Of a stretch of DNA of 64,000 nt, positions 42,270 to 50,949 are shown piece after piece (position 1 is the first letter of the stretch; each line of letters begins with the position of its first letter). The notes below the pieces were generated by a model, which saw only the letters and a program-made list of their open reading frames with translations, was not told the DNA's origin and searched no databases. Origin of the DNA: Gemmatimonadota bacterium (lineage in GTDB: Bacteria > Latescibacterota > UBA2968 > UBA8231); the NCBI GenBank assembly GCA_009841115.1, contig VXML01000024.1:1-64000 (forward strand), given 5' to 3'. Position numbers and translations under genes: made by a program.

Positions 42270-44141
42270 TTACTTCAGGAAGGTCATTGGCCGCGATTCG
42301 ACGAACGAGCCCGCCTCCATGCGGTAGTAATAAACGCCGCTGGAGACTAGCTGGCCGCTAGCGTCTCGTGCATCCCAATCAGCCCGGTATTTGCCTGCGG
42401 TCATGGTCTGGTCGGCCAAGGTAGCCACCAACTGACCAGCGGCATTGAAGACTTGCAACTTCACGTGTGCTTCGACATCGGGGATGGTAAACTCGATGAC
42501 GGTGCTCGGGTTGAAAGGATTGGGAGTGGCATTGCCCAGACTATATGCGTCTGGGGTGCTGGCGGCCACCTCTGCTATAGCGGTGGCGACTTCACCTAGC
42601 TTGCCCGAGGCCAAGGCCGTAGGCGTATAGAGCAGCAGATGAGGGCCGTAGGGATTAGAGGTCTCGTCGTCCCCGTAGCCGTAGGAAAAGGTCTCTAAGC
42701 GCATGCCGTTTCTCGTATAGAGACCGTCGTAGGGACCGCCCTCCTGCAATAGGAGAAAACGGGTGCCTCCCGGCCGCATCTGGCCCCAGCTAGCGGGGAA
42801 TTCGATTTCAAAGGCGCAGGCACCGTCGCGTCCGAGTGCGCTTATGGTCGCCGCCCGACTGCCAGCATTGATAAAGACGATGTTGCCGGTTTTGTCGGCG
42901 GTGACGCCCAAGTTGTTTATTCTGGAACCGCCCAAGGCACCGATGGCGGCGGCTTCTTCATTGGAAATAGCGTCGCCGCACAAATCGCCGTTGCGGTTGG
43001 CCCACATCACATTGCCGTCGTGATCTAGGCGCAGAATGTTCGGGTGGGCCCACGAAGAGACCCAGATGCCGTCGTCGGTCACCGTGATCTGAGCGGGGCC
43101 GGCGCCGGAGACGCTCTCGTTGCCCTCATCATCGACTCTGGTCACGTTGTAGAACTCGGTTATATCGAATGCTTGGGTGATTTCGCCAGTGGTCTTGTCG
43201 CGTAATTCAACGGCGTTAAAGGGCACCTCTTGCCTGCCCCAGAGAGCGTTGAACACCACATCGCCTCTGGGCTGAGCTTCGATGATGCGGTCGCCGTTGG
43301 CATTGGGCGAACGGCCATCGGTGCCGAAGTCGGTAACTCGGTCCCAAGATTGAGCGGCGCGGTTAATGCGGATTTTGTAGAGTCCGCCAAGCTCTCCACT
43401 GTGATTGGAGGTCCAAAAAATCTCTCGATCCTGATCGTCTATGCGCATGCCGCCCATGGTGCGGGCACCCTCAAAGCCGAAGTCGAAATTCCAGCGCTCC
43501 CAAGCGTTGGGGTTGGCCAGATAGTCCGTGCCCAAAGTGCCGCGGACCATGTCGCCGGCTTTGTGACCTCGGTCGGGTACTTCGCGCTCGTATTCCTGGA
43601 CCCAGATTTCGGGCGGGTCCTGCGAGGTGTCAATATTGGGGATGGTGAACCCCGAGGGGCCCGCCCCAGGACCGGCCAGGACCGGCTTGTCGAGGTTGTT
43701 GACCGCGACCACGTCGAATTCGTAGTCGCCGGCTCCCGCGGCATTGCCCTCCCAGTCGTTGCCGTCCCAAGTGACGGTGCCATCGCCGGCTTCGGAGACC
43801 TGACCTGGCGTGGTGGCGATGTACAGATCTTGGGGCTCTAAGCGCAGCCAAGCACCGGCTGGCCCCCGCTCGCCGGTTTCGCCGCTACCTTTGCGGTAGA
43901 TCACGACCCAGACCGTGGCGCGCTGGTTGATGGTAAAGGGAATGTCCACGCTACCGTTGCCGTCGTAGGCCACATCCTGAGTGGAAACGGCCATTGGATT
44001 GAACTCACCGGAGATGTCAGGTAGCTCAAATGCGTCTCCATAGTCAGGGCCTGAGGGGTAGGTCGGATCCTGTGCCCACGTCGCACCGACGGCGAGTGCT
44101 GCTATTGACCAGCTAATGGCCAAAATGCGCAATTTACGCAT
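42270..44141 (-). CDS. Secreted protein with T9SS/FlgD-like C-terminal domain
   Basis: 623 residues with a signal peptide (LAISWSIAALAVGATWA). N-terminal residues about 60-150 contain a FlgD-like beta fold (VWVVIYRKGSG, DGTVTWDGNDWEGNAAG, YEFDVVAV). The middle has propeller-like repeats (IRINRAAQSWDRVTDFGTDG, ILRLDHDGNVMWANRNGD). The C-terminus carries NPFNPSTVIEFTIPDV, DWDARDASGQLVSSGVYYYR, the classical T9SS type A / FlgD_ig sorting-like domain. It is exported, surface-associated by inference. It is separated by a hairpin from the downstream ASPIC gene. No operon partner upstream; a 184-base AT-rich region precedes it. Confidence 0.8.
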   Translation of the reverse strand: MRKLRILAISWSIAALAVGATWAQDPTYPSGPDYGDAFELPDISGEFNPMAVSTQDVAYDGNGSVDIPFTINQRATVWVVIYRKGSGETGERGPAGAWLRLEPQDLYIATTPGQVSEAGDGTVTWDGNDWEGNAAGAGDYEFDVVAVNNLDKPVLAGPGAGPSGFTIPNIDTSQDPPEIWVQEYEREVPDRGHKAGDMVRGTLGTDYLANPNAWERWNFDFGFEGARTMGGMRIDDQDREIFWTSNHSGELGGLYKIRINRAAQSWDRVTDFGTDGRSPNANGDRIIEAQPRGDVVFNALWGRQEVPFNAVELRDKTTGEITQAFDITEFYNVTRVDDEGNESVSGAGPAQITVTDDGIWVSSWAHPNILRLDHDGNVMWANRNGDLCGDAISNEEAAAIGALGGSRINNLGVTADKTGNIVFINAGSRAATISALGRDGACAFEIEFPASWGQMRPGGTRFLLLQEGGPYDGLYTRNGMRLETFSYGYGDDETSNPYGPHLLLYTPTALASGKLGEVATAIAEVAASTPDAYSLGNATPNPFNPSTVIEFTIPDVEAHVKLQVFNAAGQLVATLADQTMTAGKYRADWDARDASGQLVSSGVYYYRMEAGSFVESRPMTFLK

Positions 44142-44226
44142 GGTGCCTCCTTGGTTTGAGGAAATAGTGAATGACTACCTGCTGCAAAATCAATAACTCA
44201 GTAAAAATAAACAAGTTGAATATTTA

Positions 44227-44251
44227 TAGCCGCATTTTTTTTCAGCGGCTA
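44227..44251. promoter_or_regulatory. Hairpin in the AT-rich leader of the 44141 gene
   Basis: TAGCCGC (44227-44233) and GCGGCTA (44245-44251) flank an A/T-rich loop (a long T-run on the plus strand). It lies about 86 bases upstream of the start at 44141 in a very AT-rich gap, so it is likely to be in the 5' leader or promoter of that gene. Confidence 0.4.
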
Positions 44252-44305
44252 AAGGAGATATGACTTTTGGACGAGCATGTCAAGCATTTTGTTGAGAGGT
44301 TCTTG

Positions 44306-44332
44306 CGCCTGATTTTTATCGTGGATCAGGCG
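44306..44332. terminator. Candidate terminator hairpin at the end of the minus GH-like gene
   Basis: CGCCTGAT (44306-44313) and ATCAGGCG (44325-44332) pair around an 11-base loop; the stop codon of the minus gene lies in the stem. In the minus direction the stem is followed by CAAG rather than a U-tract, so rho-independent activity is uncertain. Confidence 0.4.
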
Positions 44333-45876
44333 GGATTTTTGAATTCGACGCTGTAGAGTTCGCCGCAGCGTATCTGAAAGCCCAAGGAGATCGGTCCTTC
44401 GCCTTGGTGGCCTAAGTCAGCTTCGCCGTTCCAAGTCACTTCGCGATCTAGGTGGTCGCCTACTAGCCAGTCGCAGTCCTCGAATGAGCGGCCGGGCAGG
44501 GGCTGGTACTTGCGGTCCATGACCTGCACCTTTACGCTGCCCCCGGGCACGGTCTTGAAGTTGAGGTGGACGCGGCGCTGCTCAATTGCTAGCTGAAAGG
44601 TTCTGAAGTGCCCCTCTACGGGGGCTTCCAGCGCAGCGAGCCGTCCCTTGGGCCACCAGGCCCAGGCAATGTGCCCGTGCGGTGGCTGGCGCAGATGCTT
44701 GTGCGGCTCCGGCGAGCCGCAGATGGTGATGCCCATGCGCTCGCCGGGCAAAGGCACTAAGCCGACGCCGGCTGACACGGCCCCTTCGACCCAGGTGCCC
44801 CCATCGCCGGGTTCGCACACTGGTCCGCCAGGCACGAAGTTCCACACCACATTGTCCGGGCTGGCGGCCAGCACGAAGCTGAAGGAATCGTCTATCAAAC
44901 GCCAGCGCAGCGGAAACATGAGATGATAGTCGGTGGTGCCCGGCATTTTTGTTTTGGAATTGGCGTACCACAAATCGTAGGGTTCAGCCGCGGCGTTGGG
45001 CCAGAAGACTTCCTCGGACAGGGGCAGGCGGCGGAAATCGGCAGAAGCCGTGCGACCGATGCTGCGGCGGTTGAAGAAATGGCTGCGGCAATAGGCCACG
45101 TACTTTCCCAGCACTGGATCGTACTCGCAGACATTGAGGGTGTCGCTGATTTGCGCGACGAGCGGATCGGGGATGGGCGTCCAGCTAAAGCCGTCGGGCG
45201 AGATGGCACCGAACAGGCCGTCCCACTTTTCTGCCTCCAGATTGAGCGCCCCTACCTCGCCGGGCCTCTGCTGCAAGTAGCGCTCCTTTTGCGCTGGACT
45301 TAGATGGCCCACGTAGATCATTTTGTAGCGCTCTTCTGAAGAGGCCGACTCATCCTTGAACACGGTGGCACCGTGCAAACCGGTCTCTTCGACCTGGGGT
45401 AGCCCATAGACAATATTATTGTCCTTGGATCCCTTGCGATCGATCCGCCCCTGCGCGGGAAAGCGCCAGTTTTCACCGTCGTCCGATTCGGCGTAGCAGA
45501 TGTAGTCGGCTGCGCCTATGGGGTATTTTTCGTGGCCGACATGTTCGCCCGCGAACAATTCGTACCAGAGCCGGTAGCGTCCCTCTTCGCGGATCACGGT
45601 GCCGGGCCAGATAAAGCCTTCGTCCGCCGCTGGCAGTAGGAAGGGCTCGCTCTTAGTCGCTGGTTTGGCGCGCAGGCGGATGCCGGTGGGCATGTAATTC
45701 GGCTCGTGTATCAGCGGTGGTCGCTCGTCGTTGGTCCAGATGCGCAGCCATTGACCTTCGGCGTTGCGCCAGCCGGTCGAATGGCTGCCGTGATGGACGT
45801 AGCGCCAGTCGTGAAAGTAGATAATATTCGACGGCAATTTATAGGGCGGGCGCTGATTGCGGATGGGAGAGATCAC
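44326..45876 (-). CDS. GH-like beta-propeller protein, paralogue 5
   Basis: 516 residues from GTG 45876. It shows WPGTVIREEGRYRLWYELF, CYAESDDGENWRFPAQG, SKDNNIVYGL, SSEERYKMIYVG, LFGAISPDGFSWTPI and VWNFVPGGPV, then the shared sandwich PLPGRSFEDCDWLVGDHLDR ... SLGFQIRCGELYSVEF. It is the most distant of the five. It starts 38 bases after the last surface gene of the minus operon, so it could be that operon's final member, unlike the other four, which lie in the catabolic clusters. Activity unassigned. Confidence 0.65.
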   Translation of the reverse strand: MISPIRNQRPPYKLPSNIIYFHDWRYVHHGSHSTGWRNAEGQWLRIWTNDERPPLIHEPNYMPTGIRLRAKPATKSEPFLLPAADEGFIWPGTVIREEGRYRLWYELFAGEHVGHEKYPIGAADYICYAESDDGENWRFPAQGRIDRKGSKDNNIVYGLPQVEETGLHGATVFKDESASSEERYKMIYVGHLSPAQKERYLQQRPGEVGALNLEAEKWDGLFGAISPDGFSWTPIPDPLVAQISDTLNVCEYDPVLGKYVAYCRSHFFNRRSIGRTASADFRRLPLSEEVFWPNAAAEPYDLWYANSKTKMPGTTDYHLMFPLRWRLIDDSFSFVLAASPDNVVWNFVPGGPVCEPGDGGTWVEGAVSAGVGLVPLPGERMGITICGSPEPHKHLRQPPHGHIAWAWWPKGRLAALEAPVEGHFRTFQLAIEQRRVHLNFKTVPGGSVKVQVMDRKYQPLPGRSFEDCDWLVGDHLDREVTWNGEADLGHQGEGPISLGFQIRCGELYSVEFKNPA

Positions 45877-45914
45877 GGTGTTACCCTTTGCGGATAATGC
45901 GGCTTGGCTGCCAG

Positions 45915-48851
45915 TTATAGGAACCGTCCATATTCGGTAAAGCCAATGAGGACGCGGGCGAAAAAAGTCAGCGCATCAAAGGCATCGCTCTCCCGCGATT
46001 CCTCGTCGAATGTCTTGACCTCCCGCTGCAATCCCACGATCGTGCGCAGATCGTAGCCGAAATACTTCGAGCGATTGTTCACGTTGAGATACAATGTGTG
46101 CTGGTCAAAACTGTTGCGTGCATTGACCCGGTCCTCGACCCGGTAGGGCAGCGGCCCCAAACCCTGTATGCCCAGTTGTAGCTGACTGCGCTGCATCAGT
46201 GGCAGGGTACAGCGCAGGATGGGAATGACACTGAGTTCTGAGCGCACGGTGCGGCGTGAGTAGCGGCCGTCGAGCTGGCGGTCGGCGGCTTGGTCAACTA
46301 GGCGCAGCAACAGGATCTTGAACTGGGGTTGGATCTGCAGCCGGTGCCAATGCCAAGTGTAGTCGGCGCGGCTGACCCACGTGAAGAAGTCGAGCCGTTT
46401 GTCGCGCTGGACTAGGCCGCCGGGCAAAGGACCGGCTTGTTGCCAGTTGAAGCGCAGGCGGACTTTGTGGACCATTTGGAGGGTGGACCAGGGATTGAGC
46501 CAACTCTCTAGGTAGGTGTCATTGACGTAGCTGTTGCGATACAACAGCGGGTCGGCGCGGAGATTGTTGGTGAAAGAGGGCTTATTGCCGGCGACCAAGC
46601 CGCGAAAATCTGTATCTATGCGCTTCGGTCGTTCGACCAGCACGGAGAATTCGTCGGCGATATCGTCTTTGACGCGGCGCAGGTGATTTTCGAAAAACAG
46701 CCGCTGCAGCCGCCCCAACTCTTCGCGCCGGTAGGTCACCAGCGCGTAAGTCGACTTGTTGCGCCCGCCGCCGGCGATTTGTTCGATGTCGTAGCGCCCG
46801 GCCCCCAAAGACCACTGGGACGTTAGATCTAGCTGTCCGAATAGGTGGATGCCGCGCTGGTCGGCGTCGTAGGGGTAGTCGGGGTCTAGGTCGTCCTCGC
46901 GCACATCGGGATCGTCGTTGTTGTTGCGGTCGAGGCCGTAGAAGAAGTCGTTGGATTCGACGTAGTACATGAGGAAGGGCTCGACGTAGTCGGGCACGTC
47001 GTTGAAGTTGCGGTTGGTGTCGGGCAGGCCGTCGTTGTCGTCGTCCTGACCGGGAAACACTCCGTCGATGTCCTCGTCCTCGCGGTCGTTAGGCTGACCC
47101 TGCAGGTTGCCCGCGCGCTTGTCCGGGTAGCGGTCGCCGTCCTCGTTGTCCTGGACCAGATCCCAGAAGATGGTGTTGTTGGTCAGGCCGGCCAGCGTAG
47201 TCTCTGTCAAACCGATTTCGAATGGCACAAAGGTGCGCATTTCCGTGTGGAAGTCTGGATTCGTGGCAAAGGCTTCGGCCCCTAGGCGGCCTCCCTTGAA
47301 CCAGCGTACGGCATTGATGTACCAGGCCGATCCTTTCTCGGAAAAGCGCGGCCCCCGGTCGTACAGTGTGGTCTCGTCCATGCGCGCCGGAAAGCGGGAG
47401 TAGCGCGCTGAGCGAGCGTATTCGCCGTTGATTTCTAGGCCGGCTAGGGCAAGGTGCATATCGGCACTGTAGGTGAAAAGCGACGTGTTTTCGCCCACAT
47501 TGATCCGCCTTCTGGCCAGATTGGAGCCGTCCTGCACATTGCCCTCGGCGCGCAGGACAGGCCGGTAGAATGTGCTCAGGTACTGATTGGGATAGCCGCG
47601 TCCCCGCGGGTTGTTGAGATTGAGGGTGGCTACTTCTACCCGGTAGTCGTTGGCCAGCGCCGCTTCCACGGCCACTGATTCCACGTAGGGCTCCTGCGAC
47701 AGATCGAAGAGGAACACCAAGTGCTCGTTGCCGTCGGCGTGGAGGATCTCCTCGGGCGATTCGAGTTTGAACGTGGCCAGCAGCCCTTCGAGGTTGGTAT
47801 TCTTACTCACGTCAATACCGGCCTCGTGATCGGCGCGATAGAGGTAATCGGCAAAGAGCGGCATATCGTTTCTGCCGCGATAGTAGAGCGTGGGTGTCTG
47901 GTAATAGCCCCGGGGGTTGGTGTAAATGGTCGGGTTGAACTGGCCCGTCAGCCGGGAGATGGTGCCCACCTGCGTACCTACACCTTCGAAGTGACGAATC
48001 ACTGTTGGTACGATATCGGGCCGGGCTTCGCCGTTGAGTATGAGTTGTGCTTCTTGCACCAAGGCGCCGCCGCGGCCGTCTTGGGGTGAGTCATCGGTAA
48101 AGCGCACCACAACTTGGTCCATGGACGGCAGGGTGGGCCGCAGGGAGCCTTTGAGGCTGTTGTTGTCTTGGGTGCTTTGATACACGTGCATGTTCACGCC
48201 GTTCACGCCCAGCCGTAGAGCCCCAATATCCGTTTCCAGCCGGGTCCCCAGCAGAATGGTCGAATCGTCGGCAAAGTGCGTATGTTCGATGGCCCAGGCG
48301 GGAACGGATTCGATGTAAAAATGAGGGCGTTCGATGCGCGATCCTAGGAAGGTGAAGCGGGCATACGGAGTGGCCAAGTCGAAGCGGGCACCATTAAAGT
48401 CAACTTGCGACAGGGTCAACGGCGTGAAGCGGGCAATCAGCCCATCGCCGACAATGGCGCTGTATCCCCAGTCGTTATAACTGTCGCGGCCCACCACTAG
48501 AAAATCGAAAACCGTGCTCCACTGATTGCGATCCTTGAAGATGCTGCTGCCGTATTCTTGGCCGAGAGTGCGGCGCTCGGTCCAGTCGTACAGGTCGTAA
48601 CCAGTAATGAGGGGGTCGCCGAAGGAATCGTAGAAGGCACGAGGTCGGTCGGCGTAGGGGAAGGTGTGGTCCGGGTAGTTGGAATAGCCCTGAAAGGCGT
48701 AGTTGTTGTACTGGGGCAACTGTCGCCAGAGAAAGTCTTGGGAAGGCAGAATCTCGGGAATGCCCAGACGCGGCGTTTCTGCCAAGCTCGGGACTATTGC
48801 CCATAGCAGGACTAGGAGCACACAGCAGATGTGTATTGTCGGCTTTTTCAC
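45915..48851 (-). CDS. Large secreted Asp/Asn-rich surface protein (family A, copy 3)
   Basis: 978 residues with a signal peptide (CCVLLVLLWAIVPSLA). N-terminal family signature: YNNYAFQGYSNYPDH, FYDSFGDPLITGYDLYDW, SSIFKDRNQW, FLVVGRDSYNDWGYSAIVGD, ARFTPLTLSQVDFNGARFDL, RFTFLGSRI. DDSPQDGRGG lies near residue 247. The acidic cassette (about 565-690) reads VQDNEDGDRYPD, FPGQDDDNDGLPDTNRN, PDYVEPFLMYYVE, GLDRNNNDDPD, DPDYPYD. The C-terminal part has barrel-like strands. It is closest to the two other minus copies. It follows the family B gene by 16 bases, last in the surface operon before the GH-like gene. Confidence 0.8.
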   Translation of the reverse strand: MKKPTIHICCVLLVLLWAIVPSLAETPRLGIPEILPSQDFLWRQLPQYNNYAFQGYSNYPDHTFPYADRPRAFYDSFGDPLITGYDLYDWTERRTLGQEYGSSIFKDRNQWSTVFDFLVVGRDSYNDWGYSAIVGDGLIARFTPLTLSQVDFNGARFDLATPYARFTFLGSRIERPHFYIESVPAWAIEHTHFADDSTILLGTRLETDIGALRLGVNGVNMHVYQSTQDNNSLKGSLRPTLPSMDQVVVRFTDDSPQDGRGGALVQEAQLILNGEARPDIVPTVIRHFEGVGTQVGTISRLTGQFNPTIYTNPRGYYQTPTLYYRGRNDMPLFADYLYRADHEAGIDVSKNTNLEGLLATFKLESPEEILHADGNEHLVFLFDLSQEPYVESVAVEAALANDYRVEVATLNLNNPRGRGYPNQYLSTFYRPVLRAEGNVQDGSNLARRRINVGENTSLFTYSADMHLALAGLEINGEYARSARYSRFPARMDETTLYDRGPRFSEKGSAWYINAVRWFKGGRLGAEAFATNPDFHTEMRTFVPFEIGLTETTLAGLTNNTIFWDLVQDNEDGDRYPDKRAGNLQGQPNDREDEDIDGVFPGQDDDNDGLPDTNRNFNDVPDYVEPFLMYYVESNDFFYGLDRNNNDDPDVREDDLDPDYPYDADQRGIHLFGQLDLTSQWSLGAGRYDIEQIAGGGRNKSTYALVTYRREELGRLQRLFFENHLRRVKDDIADEFSVLVERPKRIDTDFRGLVAGNKPSFTNNLRADPLLYRNSYVNDTYLESWLNPWSTLQMVHKVRLRFNWQQAGPLPGGLVQRDKRLDFFTWVSRADYTWHWHRLQIQPQFKILLLRLVDQAADRQLDGRYSRRTVRSELSVIPILRCTLPLMQRSQLQLGIQGLGPLPYRVEDRVNARNSFDQHTLYLNVNNRSKYFGYDLRTIVGLQREVKTFDEESRESDAFDALTFFARVLIGFTEYGRFL

Positions 48852-48867
48852 GATCTGCCTACTTCCA

Positions 48868-50949
48868 TTAGTACACCACGGCTACGACGCGCAGGCGGCT
48901 TTCTTCTTTGCGCTCGAGAAGGAGCCGCACGCGCACTAGGTAAAGTCCTGGTCCCACCAGTTCGCCGGCATCGTTCCTGCCATCCCATAGGCCCGGCACC
49001 GAGGTCGGTGCCACGTATTCGCCCGCGCTTAGTGAGCCTACATATAGGGCGCGCACAGGCCGGCCTTGGACATCGAATATGTCCACTTCTACTACTTGGG
49101 GCTCGCTTATCCGCGCTAGGGTAAATTCGATCGCTGTCTTGTCGTTGATGCCGTCGCCGTTGGGGCTAAATGCTTGTGGCACCGGGCGCACTTGACTCAA
49201 TAGGGTCCCCTCGACGCCGCTGGCAGACACCTCCCACGAGCGCGGCTGACCGCTGTCTGGGTCGGGTTCAATGTTCTCCTCGGCATCCAGCGTCGCGCCT
49301 CCGTCTGGACCAGAGACTTGGGCGCGGAACTGGAAGACATTGCTCAACAGCCGTCCGCGGAAGCGCATTTCTAGAGTACCTGCTTGGCGCCAGGGCTCGG
49401 CCAGTACTATATCCAGCGCAGTGCTCGATGCTGTGGTTGCGGCGATTTCCATCCCAGGTGGTGGCACAATTTCTTCTAGTTCGATCTGACTAGGTAGGGC
49501 AACATGCACCTGCTCCACTCCCAGATCGTCAGCACTGAAATCCAACTCTAGGCGATACGTGAAAAGGGTGTCTCGGCCCAGCACGGCCCGATTGGGCTCG
49601 ACCCAGCCGCGGACCAGCGAAGCAGGTATCTGGTCGGTGAAATCGACAATCAGACTGTCCAAGCGCGGGCCCGCATCTTCGACTTGAGTTTCCATATTGA
49701 TCCGGTACTGCAGGAAAGTGCGCGGTTCGGGCACCTGTAGCAGGGCCGGACTGGTGTGCATAGGTGCGCTCCAATCGCTCCAAGTGCTGCCGTCGTTTGA
49801 GCTGCGGAATTGCAGCCCGAGCGCGGTACCGTCCGGCACTTGGCCGCCCCAGCGCACAGAGGTAAAATTCTTGCGCTCGCCGGGCCGTCCTAGGTCTAGG
49901 GGCGGCGAGACAAAGCTGCCCGCAGGGGCAATACCGCTGCCCAGCACCTGAATCTCGGCTACTTTGGCGCGCTGCACTGCATCGACCTCGGCGATGATCA
50001 CTTGCAGGTAACGGGCAAAGACCGGAGCGAAGGCAATGGCTGTGCGCTCGGGCTGCTCAATGCCGTGCAGCACGCCCACCTCGCTCCAGCCAAACTGGTC
50101 GTTGCTTACTTGGACGGCGTAGCCGCGCAGGGTGTTCTGGACAAACTCGTCGGCGTTTCTGCCCTGGGTCAGGACCCGCACCTCGCTGATTAGACGCCTG
50201 TTCAACAGATCTACCTGGGCAATGGCGTTCAACTCGGTCGGATCTACGGTCCAGCCGGTATTGAAGCGGCCGTCGAATACTGCCGGGCGGTTGGAGGGTA
50301 GCCTGAACGCTAGGTTTTCTCCTTCCACTGAACGCAGGCTCAGGCCGCCGGCTGGCTGGCCAATGTCGATGCCACCGGGGAAGCCGGCGATTACATCGGC
50401 CTGCAGCGTATCGGCCCAGCCGGATACACCCGTCCTGTCTAGCTGACCGCGCTGTACTTGCTGCCAAGTGTCCAGTCGGCTCACATCCTTTGTCTGCCAG
50501 CCCGCGTCTTCTTGGGGTTCGCCGCTCCAGTACCAAAAATTCTGTAACGCACCGAAGGTGCTGACCCATGACTGCTCTGCGGCACTCACCTCTACAACTA
50601 GGCCGCTGCCGTTGCCCCGGCCGCGATTGACGACGCGCACGGCCAGTTCGTTTTTGCGCCGCTTGAGCTCGACTGGATACTCTTCCATGGTGGTCCAATT
50701 GTCGTCGCTGCCGATGGTTTCGCCGTTGAGGAAAACCTCGTATTCGTCTGCTGCAGTCAGGCGTAGCAGGGCAGATCCCGCCTCAGGTGCATTGAGGGTG
50801 TGCCGGTAGTACACGGTCTGCTCCCACTGGTCAACGGTCCATTCTTCTGCATGACCTGTGGTGCCTACCAATAAGGCCGCGGCCAATAGCAATGGGTGCA
50901 ACGGCAAAGGCGGCGATTTACCCGTTTGGTCTGTTCTCATCCACATCAT
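48868..50949 (-). CDS. Secreted galactose-binding-like protein with FlgD-like C-terminus (family B, copy 4)
   Basis: 693 residues. The predicted start is ATG 50949, overlapping the upstream stop (ATGA). A signal peptide near residues 12-35 (LPLHPLLLAAALLVGTTGHA) suggests a later start could also be used. Residues about 36-155 form a sugar-binding-type beta fold (WTVDQWEQTVYYRHTL, NGETIGSDDNWTTMEEYPVE). Residues about 220-350 are discoidin-like (RRLISEVRVLTQGRNADEFV, FARYLQVIIAEVDAVQRAKV). FSPNGDGINDKTAIEF begins the FlgD-like domain at about 593, with DGRNDAGELVGPGLYLVRV, and it ends VVAVVY. It sits between two family A genes and mirrors the 56396-58447 product. Confidence 0.8.
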   Translation of the reverse strand: MMWMRTDQTGKSPPLPLHPLLLAAALLVGTTGHAEEWTVDQWEQTVYYRHTLNAPEAGSALLRLTAADEYEVFLNGETIGSDDNWTTMEEYPVELKRRKNELAVRVVNRGRGNGSGLVVEVSAAEQSWVSTFGALQNFWYWSGEPQEDAGWQTKDVSRLDTWQQVQRGQLDRTGVSGWADTLQADVIAGFPGGIDIGQPAGGLSLRSVEGENLAFRLPSNRPAVFDGRFNTGWTVDPTELNAIAQVDLLNRRLISEVRVLTQGRNADEFVQNTLRGYAVQVSNDQFGWSEVGVLHGIEQPERTAIAFAPVFARYLQVIIAEVDAVQRAKVAEIQVLGSGIAPAGSFVSPPLDLGRPGERKNFTSVRWGGQVPDGTALGLQFRSSNDGSTWSDWSAPMHTSPALLQVPEPRTFLQYRINMETQVEDAGPRLDSLIVDFTDQIPASLVRGWVEPNRAVLGRDTLFTYRLELDFSADDLGVEQVHVALPSQIELEEIVPPPGMEIAATTASSTALDIVLAEPWRQAGTLEMRFRGRLLSNVFQFRAQVSGPDGGATLDAEENIEPDPDSGQPRSWEVSASGVEGTLLSQVRPVPQAFSPNGDGINDKTAIEFTLARISEPQVVEVDIFDVQGRPVRALYVGSLSAGEYVAPTSVPGLWDGRNDAGELVGPGLYLVRVRLLLERKEESRLRVVAVVY

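Noticed and set aside
42270..44141. Family A or B membership of the FlgD-tailed secreted protein
   Set aside because: It has a different N-terminal fold, no acidic cassette and ends in MTFLK rather than the terminal Tyr of family B; it only shares the general FlgD-type tail.
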